Part shown: positions 13,731 through 20,684 of the stretch, in pieces
Layout of the letters: each line of letters begins with the position of its first letter
How positions within the stretch are numbered: the stretch's first letter is position 1
DNA from: a virus
DNA length: 28,250 bases
Virus record (IMG/VR): IMGVR_UViG_3300047478_000091
Location: 1-28,250 of that record
Direction: 5' to 3' (one strand)
Notes under the pieces: generated by a model
The model's database searches: none
Seen by the model: the letters and a program-made list of their open reading frames with translations, nothing else
What the model was told of the DNA's origin: nothing
Translations under genes and position numbers: made by a program

Positions 13731-13925
13731 ATGACTAAAAAATATGTAGCATGGGCTAGCATGACTGAAACTATCAAATACTATTTTGAGGCTCCATCAA
13801 AAGAGGAGGCCGACATTCTAGTTGCCAGAGTAAACGCTGGTTACATTGACCTTGAAGATTTGCACAAGGGTAACTTCTCCAGCAAGGGTTATGAAGTTTT
13901 GAGTGAATACCCGGAGGAGGCCTAA
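13731..13925 (+). CDS. Small protein of the 'EEA' repeat family
   Basis: 64 residues starting MTKKYVAWASMTETIKYYFE. AAGGAG sits 6 bases ahead of this ATG, which decides it over an in-frame ATG 8 codons upstream. A beta hairpin followed by 'APSKEEADILVARV' matches the pattern in the genes at 14173 and 14880. This resembles DpnD/PcfM-type small domains, but by eye only. Confidence 0.65.
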   Translation: MTKKYVAWASMTETIKYYFEAPSKEEADILVARVNAGYIDLEDLHKGNFSSKGYEVLSEYPEEA

Positions 13926-13929
13926 GACC

Positions 13930-14172
13930 ATGGAATATTTGATGGACACTAAGCAGTGGATTAGCGGCGACAATTACACAGTCATTGCTAGGCGAGACCT
14001 TGAGACCAGACCAGTGTTTATTGTGTGTGAGATTAGCGTTACCACTATTGGTGATATTACTGTTCATGGCACATTCAGCACCTTTGATGATGCGTTGGCT
14101 CGTCAAGTAAGAGTTCATAAAGAAGAAGATGATTACATTCGTTCTTTCAACACAGTAGAGGAGTTGGTATAA
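13930..14172 (+). CDS. Small protein of unknown function
   Basis: 80 residues from ATG at 13930 (MEYLMDTKQWISGDNYTVIA), with GGAGGAGG some 10 bases upstream; a start at 13942 is possible. Beta-rich with 'VFIVCEISVTTIGDITVHGTFSTFDDALARQVRVHKEED', ending in a helix. Part of the tightly packed early operon. Confidence 0.6.
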   Translation: MEYLMDTKQWISGDNYTVIARRDLETRPVFIVCEISVTTIGDITVHGTFSTFDDALARQVRVHKEEDDYIRSFNTVEELV

Positions 14173-14370
14173 ATGCCAAAATACATTTTAGAAACAGTAG
14201 AAACAATAAACGGCTATTACGAGATTGAGGCCGCAACAATTGAAGAGGCTAGAGAGATTGCTTTGAGCGACGACTTTACCGAAACTTATAATATTGAGTG
14301 GGTTGACGGCTATACTGAATGGGACGAAGATTATATTTACGAATTCAAGGAGGCACAAAAGAATGGCTAA
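14173..14370 (+). CDS. Small protein of the 'EEA' repeat family
   Basis: 65 residues, MPKYILETVETINGYYEIEA then 'ATIEEAREIALSDDF': two strands and a helix with the conserved Glu-Glu-Ala. Very acidic C-terminus. The arrangement (YxLETVETxxxxYEIEAxTxEEA) is close to the DpnD/PcfM small-protein family as I know it. GAGGAG precedes the start; it begins directly after the preceding stop. Confidence 0.65.
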   Translation: MPKYILETVETINGYYEIEAATIEEAREIALSDDFTETYNIEWVDGYTEWDEDYIYEFKEAQKNG

Positions 14371-14581
14371 AGTGGTAGCGTTTTACACGCCAGAAGATAG
14401 TGTTTTGGTTCAAGCGTTTGGCACTCTAAAGAGTGCGAACACTTGGCCAGACCGCAACAACTTCTACCGGGTTGAGTATGAATACTTGACCCTTGATCAA
14501 ATCAAAACACTAAGTTACACCCAGGCCACTTTCTTTGAAGTGGTTATGAAAGCGAGGAAAGATATTTATGACAACTTATAG
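14363..14581 (+). CDS. Small protein of unknown function
   Basis: 72 residues from ATG 14363 (MAKVVAFYTPEDSVLVQAFG), preceded by AAGGAGG at 9 bases and overlapping the previous gene by 8 nt. Mixed alpha/beta, with 'YLTLDQIKTLSYTQATFFEVVMKARKDIYDNL'. No family recognised. Confidence 0.6.
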   Translation: MAKVVAFYTPEDSVLVQAFGTLKSANTWPDRNNFYRVEYEYLTLDQIKTLSYTQATFFEVVMKARKDIYDNL

Positions 14582-14825
14582 AGTGATTGTTGCAAGCGAA
14601 GACCAGATGGTTTACACCAGCCCATTACTGAATGGCTTTGAGGCTGCTAGGGAAATGTTGGTTACTCAGTTGTTGGATACGGCTGAGAACGATTGGGCTG
14701 TTCAGGCTGAAGAGATTGATGCTGTTGTTTCTAAGGCTGAAGTGTTGACTTTGGAAGAGGCTACAGTCCCAGTTTTCTTAGGAAATTATGTTCACATAAT
14801 TCTTGAAGAAAAACTTGACAACTAA
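14568..14825 (+). CDS. Small acidic protein of unknown function
   Basis: 85 residues, MTTYRVIVASEDQMVYTSPL, overlapping the previous gene by 14 nt with GAGGAAAG upstream. It begins with a beta strand and has a long helix 'GFEAAREMLVTQLLDTAENDW', a looser version of the EEA layout. Its last codons contain promoter P3. Confidence 0.6.
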   Translation: MTTYRVIVASEDQMVYTSPLLNGFEAAREMLVTQLLDTAENDWAVQAEEIDAVVSKAEVLTLEEATVPVFLGNYVHIILEEKLDN

Positions 14826-14843
14826 TTCCAAAACCTATAAACT
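14815..14843 (+). promoter_or_regulatory. Rightward promoter P3
   Basis: TTGACA (14815-14820), 17-base spacer, TAAACT (14838-14843) within TATAAACT. It lies 36 bases ahead of the start of the 123-residue gene. Confidence 0.7.
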
Positions 14844-14879
14844 GAATTTATAAACAAAAACCGAACAAAGGAGAACCGA

Positions 14880-15251
14880 ATGAAAAGTTACTTACTACCA
14901 TTTACTACTACCACTACTGGCACTTGGGAAATCCACGCTGAGAGCCTTGAGGATGTGAAGAAGATTATTGGCATGGGTTGGCCTTATGAGCATGCCCAGT
15001 ATGAAGAAGTTGTTGATGTGAACACTGTGTGGGACATTGATGCTGTTGTCGTAAAAGAGGAGCAGCCTGACCTTGTGTTTAGAGATTACATCATTGAGGC
15101 TAGTCAACGCCGGTATTTGTCTGTGACTGTTCAGGCTGTGTCTTATGAAGAGGCTGAACTGATTGCTGAAGAACTACTGACTGAGGATTTCAAACTTGAC
15201 AGCACCGACTTTAGTATCGATAACATTTACAGCAAGATTGAGGAGGACTAA
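14880..15251 (+). CDS. Protein with two copies of the 'EEA' small domain
   Basis: 123 residues. AAAGGAG precedes the ATG. The first unit ('YLLPFTTTTTGTWEIHAESLEDVKKII', residues 4-30) and second unit ('DYIIEASQRRYLSVTVQAVSYEEAELIAEELL', about 70-101) share the strand-strand-helix arrangement of the 64- and 65-residue neighbours. It looks like a fusion of two such genes. Strongly acidic. Function unknown. Confidence 0.65.
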   Translation: MKSYLLPFTTTTTGTWEIHAESLEDVKKIIGMGWPYEHAQYEEVVDVNTVWDIDAVVVKEEQPDLVFRDYIIEASQRRYLSVTVQAVSYEEAELIAEELLTEDFKLDSTDFSIDNIYSKIEED

Positions 15252-15254
15252 TAC

Positions 15255-15365
15255 ATGGCAAAAATGGCTAGTTTACAGGAAGAAAGCATGACATTACCAG
15301 ATTGGTATATTGCAAAACTTGAAGAGGCATATAACATTACACAAGGAGAAGATAACAATGAGTAA
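15255..15365 (+). CDS. 36-residue acidic peptide
   Basis: MAKMASLQEESMTLPDWYIA followed by a helix ending GEDNNE. GAGGAGG lies 8 bases before the ATG, and the stop overlaps the next gene's start by 8 nt. Coupling and the strong ribosome site argue for a real gene despite its size. Function unknown. Confidence 0.55.
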   Translation: MAKMASLQEESMTLPDWYIAKLEEAYNITQGEDNNE

Positions 15366-15603
15366 AGTAAACACAGTAGAGTATTTCATGGAAATCTTGG
15401 AGAAGATGGATAAGGATGCCGAAGTGGCTATTCCGTTCATTTGGACTAAGGCAGATTTGGAAGACCTTTATGGTCAACCAGTCAGCGACTTCGATTGGTC
15501 TGGCATCATTGAGGCTTACAACACCAACGACTTCTTCTGTGAGGTATCGATCAATACGCTAGTAGATTATGCGGCACATGAATTGGGTGGTTACCCTGAG
15601 TAA
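15358..15603 (+). CDS. Small acidic protein of unknown function
   Basis: 81 residues, MSKVNTVEYFMEILEKMDKD, start set by AAGGAG 8 bases upstream. 'IPFIWTKADLEDLYGQPVSDFDWSGIIEAYNTNDFF...LVDYAAHEL' suggests a compact helical protein. No family recognised. Confidence 0.6.
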   Translation: MSKVNTVEYFMEILEKMDKDAEVAIPFIWTKADLEDLYGQPVSDFDWSGIIEAYNTNDFFCEVSINTLVDYAAHELGGYPE

Positions 15604-15835
15604 GCCAACATTGGTAGAACACTTTGTCGTTACTTACAACCATTACACAGGCTTTTGGGGCATTGACCTCGGCCAGTTGGGTGAATTTACCGGCTCTGGT
15701 GATGTTTACGATTTTGAAACCTGTGAATGGTCTTACATCAACGACACACCGCTTGACCCTGCTGATGCTAAAAAGCGTGTAGGCTTTTTGATGGATGCAA
15801 TTGCGGTCATGAACGACTTGACAGACCCAGAATAA
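15569..15835 (+). CDS. Small protein of unknown function (start uncertain)
   Basis: Up to 88 residues. The reading frame overlaps the previous gene by 35 nt if the first ATG is used. A TTG at 15611 just after the previous stop gives a more typical product beginning before 'VEHFVVTYNHYTGFWGIDLG', where the conserved-looking part starts. No strong ribosome site decides it. C-terminus is a helix 'DAKKRVGFLMDAIAVMNDL'. Confidence 0.5.
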   Translation: MRHMNWVVTLSKPTLVEHFVVTYNHYTGFWGIDLGQLGEFTGSGDVYDFETCEWSYINDTPLDPADAKKRVGFLMDAIAVMNDLTDPE

Positions 15836-15846
15836 TCTGGTAGTTT
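15818..15846 (+). promoter_or_regulatory. Rightward promoter P4
   Basis: TTGACA (15818-15823), 17-base spacer, TAGTTT (15841-15846), 31 bases before the SSB start and overlapping the end of the previous gene, as in P2 and P3. Confidence 0.6.
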
Positions 15847-15876
15847 AGATTTATCAACGAAACAAAGGAGAGATAT

Positions 15877-16245
15877 ATGAGCATTTATATAGCAAGTAAC
15901 ACACTGGTAGCAACAACCCCAAGGCACATTGTTACGCAGGATGGCATGCCCATCACTTCGTTCCGGGTTGCCGAGCCAACGGAGAGACAGAATGTAACCA
16001 ACAACTGGTTTACTGTTACAGTCTTTGGCGACATGGCTATTTGGGCGGCCGCTAATGTTAGTAAAGGCGAGCGTTGGGATGTTCATGGCGAACTTTACAT
16101 TCGCGACTGGGACAACGGCGAAACTACTGGCACATCAGCAGAGATTGAGGCTGCTCTTCTAAGGAAGACTGACAGCCCCGAGGACAATCACGAATGTAAT
16201 TGTCCAAACCACAAAGGAAAAGAAAAACTAGAGAGGAAACGATAA
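15877..16245 (+). CDS. ssb: Single-stranded DNA-binding protein
   Basis: 122 residues. OB-fold SSB pattern: 'ITSFRVAEPTER' (26-37), 'NNWFTVTVFGDMAIWAAANVSKGERWDVHGELYIRDWDNGE' (42-82), which is the family's core (W-x-x-V-x-x-F, A-x-x-V-x-K-G, V-x-G-x-L). The usual Gly-rich tail and acidic C-terminal tip are missing; instead it ends 'HECNCPNHKGKEKLERKR', a Cys/His motif and a basic tip, so partner binding may differ from host SSB. AAAGGAG precedes the ATG. Acts in replication. Confidence 0.75.
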   Translation: MSIYIASNTLVATTPRHIVTQDGMPITSFRVAEPTERQNVTNNWFTVTVFGDMAIWAAANVSKGERWDVHGELYIRDWDNGETTGTSAEIEAALLRKTDSPEDNHECNCPNHKGKEKLERKR

Positions 16246-16247
16246 AT

Positions 16248-16559
16248 ATGTATACAAACAAACTAATCATCAACGGAGAAATTGACGAAGTAACTTCAAT
16301 GGCATCACCATTCACTCATGAAACGCCTACCGGCTTTTTTGATCGATTGGGTGACACCGAGGTTCTTGAGGTTGTCATTGGTCAGTCGCTTGGCGAGGGC
16401 TTGTTCACTGCTCATGTAGCGTTCAAGAGTTCGGTTGAGCCTACTATTGACGACCTGACCACTTATCTCAAGGAGTATGAGAACACTGACACTACTGTGT
16501 TCTTGGAAACCGAGAGCGGTATTCTGCTAGCGTCTGGTGGCGTTGGGGTGTCGGTATAG
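16248..16559 (+). CDS. Small protein of unknown function
   Basis: 103 residues, MYTNKLIINGEIDEVTSMAS, two bases after the SSB stop, with GAGAGGAAA upstream. Beta-rich with 'TEVLEVVIGQSLGEGLFTAHVAFKSSVEPTIDDLTTYLKEYE' and a glycine-rich end. Probably co-expressed with SSB; no family recognised. Confidence 0.6.
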   Translation: MYTNKLIINGEIDEVTSMASPFTHETPTGFFDRLGDTEVLEVVIGQSLGEGLFTAHVAFKSSVEPTIDDLTTYLKEYENTDTTVFLETESGILLASGGVGVSV

Positions 16560-16560
16560 T

Positions 16561-17040
16561 ATGACCCGACTATCGCCCCACGCAAAAGCCAGTCTTGATG
16601 CTCTGGCTGAAAAGCACTTGGCGTTCACTATTGCCAAGGCGACTATCGAGGCTGAACTCAAGGCTCAGTTCGAGGAGCGTATCTCTTCCTATCGCATGGA
16701 TAGAGATATGGCTCTTCGGCTGGCTGACGAGGCCGGTGTGCCGCGAACCCAACTGGGTAAGGCTATTGGCACAACTAACTATAAGACTGTTCAGGAAATC
16801 CTGGAGGTCACAGAACACATGGCGCACACTCAGGCAGATGCGCATGGTAAGTGGTCTCTTGTGAAACTACCGACTGGGTTGTATAACTTGTCTATCTTTG
16901 AGTTGGGTGCTGGTTCAGCATCTGGTTCTGCCGAGATCGAAATGACTGATGACGACATTGTGTTTGTGTCGGGTGACGAATTTGTTATCCCACAAATCTA
17001 TCGTGCAGGTTATTTGGAGCAGGTGTTAGCATCCAAGTAG
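16561..17040 (+). CDS. Helix-turn-helix protein
   Basis: 159 residues from ATG 16561 (MTRLSPHAKASLDALAEKHL). A helical N-terminus leads into 'RDMALRLADEAGVPRTQLGKAIGTTNYKTVQEIL' (about 47-80), a clear helix-turn-helix; the C-terminal half is beta-rich and acidic. Probably binds DNA as a phage regulator or replication accessory. It starts right after the previous stop (TAGTATG). Confidence 0.6.
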   Translation: MTRLSPHAKASLDALAEKHLAFTIAKATIEAELKAQFEERISSYRMDRDMALRLADEAGVPRTQLGKAIGTTNYKTVQEILEVTEHMAHTQADAHGKWSLVKLPTGLYNLSIFELGAGSASGSAEIEMTDDDIVFVSGDEFVIPQIYRAGYLEQVLASK

Positions 17041-17054
17041 TAGGAATACTTATA

Positions 17055-17201
17055 GTGCTTTCTCCACTTTGGGCTGTTCTTCCATATTTGTTATGGAGGG
17101 ACAGCCGAGTGAAGAACCCTAAGTCTAAACTTTATGACCCTGGTTCTAGTATTGGGGCTATTGAGCAGAGTTATTGGATTGATAACAATGGCCGGAACTA
17201 G
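17055..17201 (+). CDS. Possible 48-residue membrane protein
   Basis: From a GTG the frame reads VLSPLWAVLPYLLWRDSRVK and ends ...YWIDNNGRN: one N-terminal hydrophobic segment then a polar tail. The open frame continues upstream without ATG, so the start may be earlier and the membrane segment longer ('VVGILIVLSPLWAVLPYLLW'). No good ribosome site. Low to moderate confidence; otherwise 17041-17187 has no gene. Confidence 0.35.
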   Translation: MLSPLWAVLPYLLWRDSRVKNPKSKLYDPGSSIGAIEQSYWIDNNGRN

Positions 17202-17310
17202 CAAGTTTGGTTGGTGTTTGTCACCTAACTATCACACAGAATGTATTGAACACATAGGAGAATTGGTTTGCACATGCGAATGCCATTCACCAGACAAGGA
17301 GAGCAAATAA
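17188..17310 (+). CDS. 40-residue cysteine-rich peptide
   Basis: MAGTSKFGWCLSPNYHTECI... ends 'CTCECHSPDKESK'. Cysteines at 10, 19, 28, 30 and 32 with nearby histidines suggest a small metal-binding unit. The stop TAA shares a base with the next ATG, indicating coupling. Similar 'CxCxCH' peptides recur in actinophages. Function unknown. Confidence 0.5.
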   Translation: MAGTSKFGWCLSPNYHTECIEHIGELVCTCECHSPDKESK

Positions 17311-17576
17311 TGTATTATGACCATGATGATGACAGTTTCTTGCGAGAGATTGATTTTGAAGCCTACCAGAGCGATGTTGACTGGGTAAAGGGTATTGTTG
17401 ATGAAGTTGTGCCTATGACGGAGAACCTTGAGATTTCTTGTTGGCTTGCTGACAGCGAAACTGCTGAGTGCGGCGTTGAGGGTGGGCGTTTTGACAAGCC
17501 TGTGTATGAGAATGACCCTGACGAATTGTTCAAGGTTATCAAGCAGGCTTACCCTGAACTAAACTGGGAGGTCTAA
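17310..17576 (+). CDS. Small acidic protein of unknown function
   Basis: 88 residues, MYYDHDDDSFLREIDFEAYQ, with AAGGAGAG 9 bases upstream and one-base overlaps with both neighbours. Very acidic; middle has 'WLADSETAECGVEGGRFDKP'. Directly precedes and is coupled to the helicase gene. Confidence 0.6.
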   Translation: MYYDHDDDSFLREIDFEAYQSDVDWVKGIVDEVVPMTENLEISCWLADSETAECGVEGGRFDKPVYENDPDELFKVIKQAYPELNWEV

Positions 17577-18973
17577 TGGAGCAGCCACTAATTCCGTATC
17601 AGTATCAACTCGCTGACATTGACAAGATTGTTGCTAATGGTGGTTCGGGTATTGTTGCTACACAGGTTGGTGGCGGTAAGACCCTTATTGCTATTGAAGT
17701 TGCGAAGAAGATGCGCTTTTCTAGCGTTTTGGTTATCGCCCCTAAGGGAACGCACAAGAGGGCTTGGGAGCGCACTATCAAACGCCAAGAACCTTTGGCT
17801 ACTGTTCGTTACATCAATAGCACCAAAGATGGTAAGCAGGCTTACGCTGATTTGATGTTGGGTCGCCCGGGTTGGTTTTTGATCAGTCCAGAGTTCTTCC
17901 GCAGGTTCAGTTGGTCTGCTTTCAAAAAGGTTGACATGGCTATTTTTGACGAGGCTCACCGAGCATCTAACCGCAAGGCTAAGACTGCTGTTGCTTTGCA
18001 CTCTTTGAAGAGTGAGGCTCGTCTGGCTATGTCTGGGACGATTGCTGGTAACCGCATTGATGGCATGTGGTCTATTTTGAAGTGGGTGTTCCCTGACTTG
18101 GCTGGCCGGTCTTACTGGGCTTGGGTTGGAAAATTCCTAAAAACCCGCGACGATTTTTTCGCGGGGAAGGTGCCTGATGGAGAAAAAAATCCTGGGGAAA
18201 TTGTTGCAAGCATTCCTTGTTACATCCGTCACCTCAAGCGTGAGCAGTGCTGTCCGGAACACCCGGCCGGTATTGATGGCCAGTTGCCTGAGATGACAGT
18301 AGAGGAACGAGTTGTGCAGCTGTCGCCTGAGCAGAAAAAGATTTACAAACAGTTGGAAAAAGATTTGTTGGTCTGGCTTGGCGACAACCCTTTGGTTGTG
18401 GATGTTCCTGTGGCTATGCGTGTTCGCCTACGCCAAATTACTTTGGGTGTCCCGACTGTCGCTGATGATGGGTCGATTGATTTCGATATCAACTGTCGTT
18501 CGTCTAAGTTTGACGAGCTGGGTGAAATCATTACGGACAGTCCTGTGGGTGAACAAATGTTGGTGTTGACACACTCGCAAAAGTTTGCTAGGGTCGTAGT
18601 ATCAAGGTTGCGTAACCTTGGGTATCAGGCTGAAGAGTGGTCTGGTGCTGTCACCCAGAAACGGCGTGACGAGATTTTGGAAACTTTCATCGAGGGCAAG
18701 GTTCAGTTCATTGTGGCTGTTATCTCTGCTATTGGTGAGGGAACGGACGGCTTGCAGGAGGCTTGTTCAACAGTTGTGTGGTTGTCTAAGGATGACAACA
18801 GGCTGATGAACGAGCAGGCCGCAGGTCGACTTGACAGGCGTGGTCAAAAGCGTAGTGTTGTTTCGTATGAGATTATTGCGGAGGACACTTATGACGAGGG
18901 CCAACTGTCTAAGTTAGTTCGTGAACAGTTAGCAATGAATGAATCATTGCGCGAAAAGGAGAATGGTAGATAA
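17576..18973 (+). CDS. SNF2-type superfamily 2 helicase/ATPase
   Basis: 465 residues. RecA-like domain 1: Q-motif-like 'LIPYQYQLADI' (5-15), Walker A 'TQVGGGKT' (29-36), motif Ia 'VLVIAPKGTHKRAW', motif II DEAH (125-128), motif III 'SGT' (153-155). Domain 2: 'EQMLVLTHSQKFARVV', 'SAIGEGTDGLQEACSTVVWL', motif VI 'QAAGRLDRRGQ' (about 414-424). This is the SNF2/DEAD-like family common in phages, thought to translocate on or remodel DNA in replication or recombination. Cys/His pair 'CCPEHPAG' lies between the domains. Coupled by one-base overlap to genes on both sides. Confidence 0.85.
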   Translation: MEQPLIPYQYQLADIDKIVANGGSGIVATQVGGGKTLIAIEVAKKMRFSSVLVIAPKGTHKRAWERTIKRQEPLATVRYINSTKDGKQAYADLMLGRPGWFLISPEFFRRFSWSAFKKVDMAIFDEAHRASNRKAKTAVALHSLKSEARLAMSGTIAGNRIDGMWSILKWVFPDLAGRSYWAWVGKFLKTRDDFFAGKVPDGEKNPGEIVASIPCYIRHLKREQCCPEHPAGIDGQLPEMTVEERVVQLSPEQKKIYKQLEKDLLVWLGDNPLVVDVPVAMRVRLRQITLGVPTVADDGSIDFDINCRSSKFDELGEIITDSPVGEQMLVLTHSQKFARVVVSRLRNLGYQAEEWSGAVTQKRRDEILETFIEGKVQFIVAVISAIGEGTDGLQEACSTVVWLSKDDNRLMNEQAAGRLDRRGQKRSVVSYEIIAEDTYDEGQLSKLVREQLAMNESLREKENGR

Positions 18974-19575
18974 TGAAGATTCTAAATTTGTATGCCGGCA
19001 TTGGTGGTAATCGTCGCTTGTGGGGTGACGAACATGAGGTTACTGCGGTTGAGTATGACCCTTCAATCGCTAAGGTTTATCAAGACCTTTACCCGAATGA
19101 CAATGTGATCGTTGGTGACGCTCACCAGTTTTTGTTAGACCACTATCACGAGTTTGATTTCATTTGGTCGTCGCCACCTTGCCAGAGCCACAGCCGTTTC
19201 CGGTTTCACATTGGGGTTCGTTATCGCGGCACTAAGCAGGTTTACCCTGACATGAGCCTGTATGAAGAGATTTTGTTTCTTCAGCACAACTTCAAGGGTA
19301 TTTATGTAGTTGAGAATGTTATTCCGTATTACAAGCCGTTCCTTGACCCTCAGCAAATCAACCGCCACTTGTATTGGGCGAACTTTGAGATTGGTGACTT
19401 GCCTAAGGTGACTGAGAACTTGCGTGATGCACAGATTCCACAGTTGCAAGTGTTGCATGGTGTAGATTTGAGTGGTTACAAACTAAAAAATAAGCGTCAG
19501 GTGTTGCGTAACTGTGTTCATAGTGAAACAGGTAAAGCGATTCTGGATGCCGCAATTAGAGGAGGTAAGAAATGA
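18973..19575 (+). CDS. Compact DNA cytosine-5 methyltransferase
   Basis: 200 residues. Motif I 'LNLYAGIGGNRRLW' (4-17, SAM binding), acidic 'VEYDP' (26-30), motif IV 'SSPPCQSHSR' (66-75) with catalytic Cys70, motif VI 'YVVENV' (111-116), motif VIII 'INRHLYWANF'. It is much shorter than typical 300-400-residue C5 enzymes: the target-recognition domain is nearly absent between motifs VIII and the C-terminus. No restriction enzyme is adjacent, so it probably protects phage DNA or acts as an orphan regulator. The start overlaps the helicase stop. Confidence 0.85.
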   Translation: MKILNLYAGIGGNRRLWGDEHEVTAVEYDPSIAKVYQDLYPNDNVIVGDAHQFLLDHYHEFDFIWSSPPCQSHSRFRFHIGVRYRGTKQVYPDMSLYEEILFLQHNFKGIYVVENVIPYYKPFLDPQQINRHLYWANFEIGDLPKVTENLRDAQIPQLQVLHGVDLSGYKLKNKRQVLRNCVHSETGKAILDAAIRGGKK

Positions 19576-19790
19576 GTAAGTATCCATTGAGTTTCCCTCA
19601 AGGTGTGACTGTTGTGCCTAACACTTTGTTGCTAGAGGTTACCCAGGGCAATGAGGCCATCAGGATGAAAGAGCAGGAACGCATTATTGCGTTGTTATCT
19701 GATAGTTGCGAGTGTGATGGCACAGACGATGGTTACAACTACTGCATTTACCACAAAGCGGTAGACCTTATCAAGGGAGAGAACAAATGA
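19572..19790 (+). CDS. Small protein of the 'RIIxLL...IKG' family
   Basis: 72 residues, coupled to the methyltransferase by an ATGA overlap. A helix 'RMKEQERIIALLSDSCECDG' is followed by a Cys/His stretch ('CECDG...YNYCIYHKAVDLIKGENK'). The same core pattern is found at 19927 and partly at 20359. Possible small zinc protein; function unknown. Confidence 0.6.
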   Translation: MSKYPLSFPQGVTVVPNTLLLEVTQGNEAIRMKEQERIIALLSDSCECDGTDDGYNYCIYHKAVDLIKGENK

Positions 19791-19930
19791 ATGAACGCAA
19801 AGCAATTACTGATTGGCTGAGAAGTCGCAGAGCGTCAGAGCCTATGCGTTTGACGATTGAGCGTTTGGCTGAACTAATTGACCAAGGCAAACACCTTGAA
19901 CAGAGCAAGAGTGAGGGAGAGACCAAATGA
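19787..19930 (+). CDS. 47-residue helical protein
   Basis: MNERKAITDWLRSRRASEPM then an amphipathic helix 'LTIERLAELIDQGKHLEQ'. ATGA overlaps at both ends place it firmly in the operon. Function unknown. Confidence 0.6.
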   Translation: MNERKAITDWLRSRRASEPMRLTIERLAELIDQGKHLEQSKSEGETK

Positions 19931-20121
19931 GCGACTTCAGCGAAGGACATGACTTGGGTAAGTTACAAGGCAAGCGTGAAGAACAGTCACGCATTATCAA
20001 ACTGCTAGAAGATAAAGGCGAACATGAAACCCTTGAGATGCCTACCTTAAAAGATGAACACATTAAAGAATTGTGCATGACTTGTAGCAACATCGCTCTT
20101 ATCAAGGGAGATAGCAAATGA
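19927..20121 (+). CDS. Small protein of the 'RIIxLL...IKG' family
   Basis: 64 residues. 'DLGKLQGKREEQSRIIKLLEDKG' then 'ELCMTCSNIALIKGDSK'. The 'GxxxGKREEQxRIIKLL' helix and the terminal 'LIKGxxK' link it to its neighbours at 19572 and 20359. CxxC suggests metal binding. ATGA coupling on both sides. Confidence 0.6.
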   Translation: MSDFSEGHDLGKLQGKREEQSRIIKLLEDKGEHETLEMPTLKDEHIKELCMTCSNIALIKGDSK

Positions 20122-20294
20122 GCAAGACCATAAAGGTCACTGTGAAGAATGTGATCGAGTTTGAAGTTGATGATGATTTTGAAATGTCTAACTATGACAT
20201 GGCAAACTTTGTTGCTTTAGCTAAGAAAGCGGTGCTACAAATTCCTCACAGTGCTTTGATGAATGATGCTAAATATAAGGTAAAAGTTAAGTAG
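20118..20294 (+). CDS. 58-residue protein of unknown function
   Basis: MSKTIKVTVKNVIEFEVDDD then a helix 'MANFVALAKKAVLQIPHSALM' and a final strand 'KYKVKVK'. ATGA overlap with the previous gene. Strand-helix-strand layout; no family recognised. Confidence 0.55.
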   Translation: MSKTIKVTVKNVIEFEVDDDFEMSNYDMANFVALAKKAVLQIPHSALMNDAKYKVKVK

Positions 20295-20307
20295 ACGACA
20301 CATTAGC

Positions 20308-20337
20308 TTGTCACAAAAATGTGGGCAGGTTTACAGT
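20308..20337 (+). promoter_or_regulatory. Possible rightward promoter P5
   Basis: TTGTCA (20308-20313), 18-base spacer, TACAGT (20332-20337), in the only sizeable gap of this operon (20295-20358). Weaker match than P1-P3. Confidence 0.4.
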
Positions 20338-20358
20338 AAAATAATATTAGGAGAGATA

Positions 20359-20607
20359 ATGGAAATATATTTTTGTAAAGAACATAACGCTGGCGGAACT
20401 GCTAAAGAGTGTTCAAAGTGTTTAGAGGAATCTGTTAAGAGCCCACACGACCTGGGTTGGGCCTTGGCTAAGGCTAGCGAACTAGGTTTTGAGCGTGGGC
20501 TGATTCAGGGCAAGCGTGAGCAGCTTTTGCGTGTTATCGAAAAGCTTGACAGCGCCGGTATCATGACTGAGGTTGAAGCCTTTGAGCTGCTTAAGGATGG
20601 TAAGTAA
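20359..20607 (+). CDS. Small protein of the 'GKREQ' family
   Basis: 82 residues starting MEIYFCKEHNAGGTAKECSK, with AGGAGAG 6 bases before the ATG. An N-terminal Cys/His unit (C6, H9, C18, C21) is followed by 'GWALAKASELGFERGLIQGKREQLLRVIEKL', related to the helix in the gene at 19927. Possibly zinc-binding plus helix. Function unknown. Confidence 0.6.
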   Translation: MEIYFCKEHNAGGTAKECSKCLEESVKSPHDLGWALAKASELGFERGLIQGKREQLLRVIEKLDSAGIMTEVEAFELLKDGK

Positions 20608-20684
20608 TGGAGGTTGTGGGTTGGATTGTTGGCCTACTAATTTGTGCCATTATTGTTATAGCGATTGGGAGTGATGAAGATTAG
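20607..20684 (+). CDS. 25-residue single-span membrane peptide
   Basis: MEVVGWIVGLLICAIIVIAI followed by GSDED: one hydrophobic span with an acidic tail. The ATG shares a base with the previous stop and its stop overlaps the next gene's start region. Placement between well-supported genes argues that it is translated. Function unknown. Confidence 0.5.
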   Translation: MEVVGWIVGLLICAIIVIAIGSDED

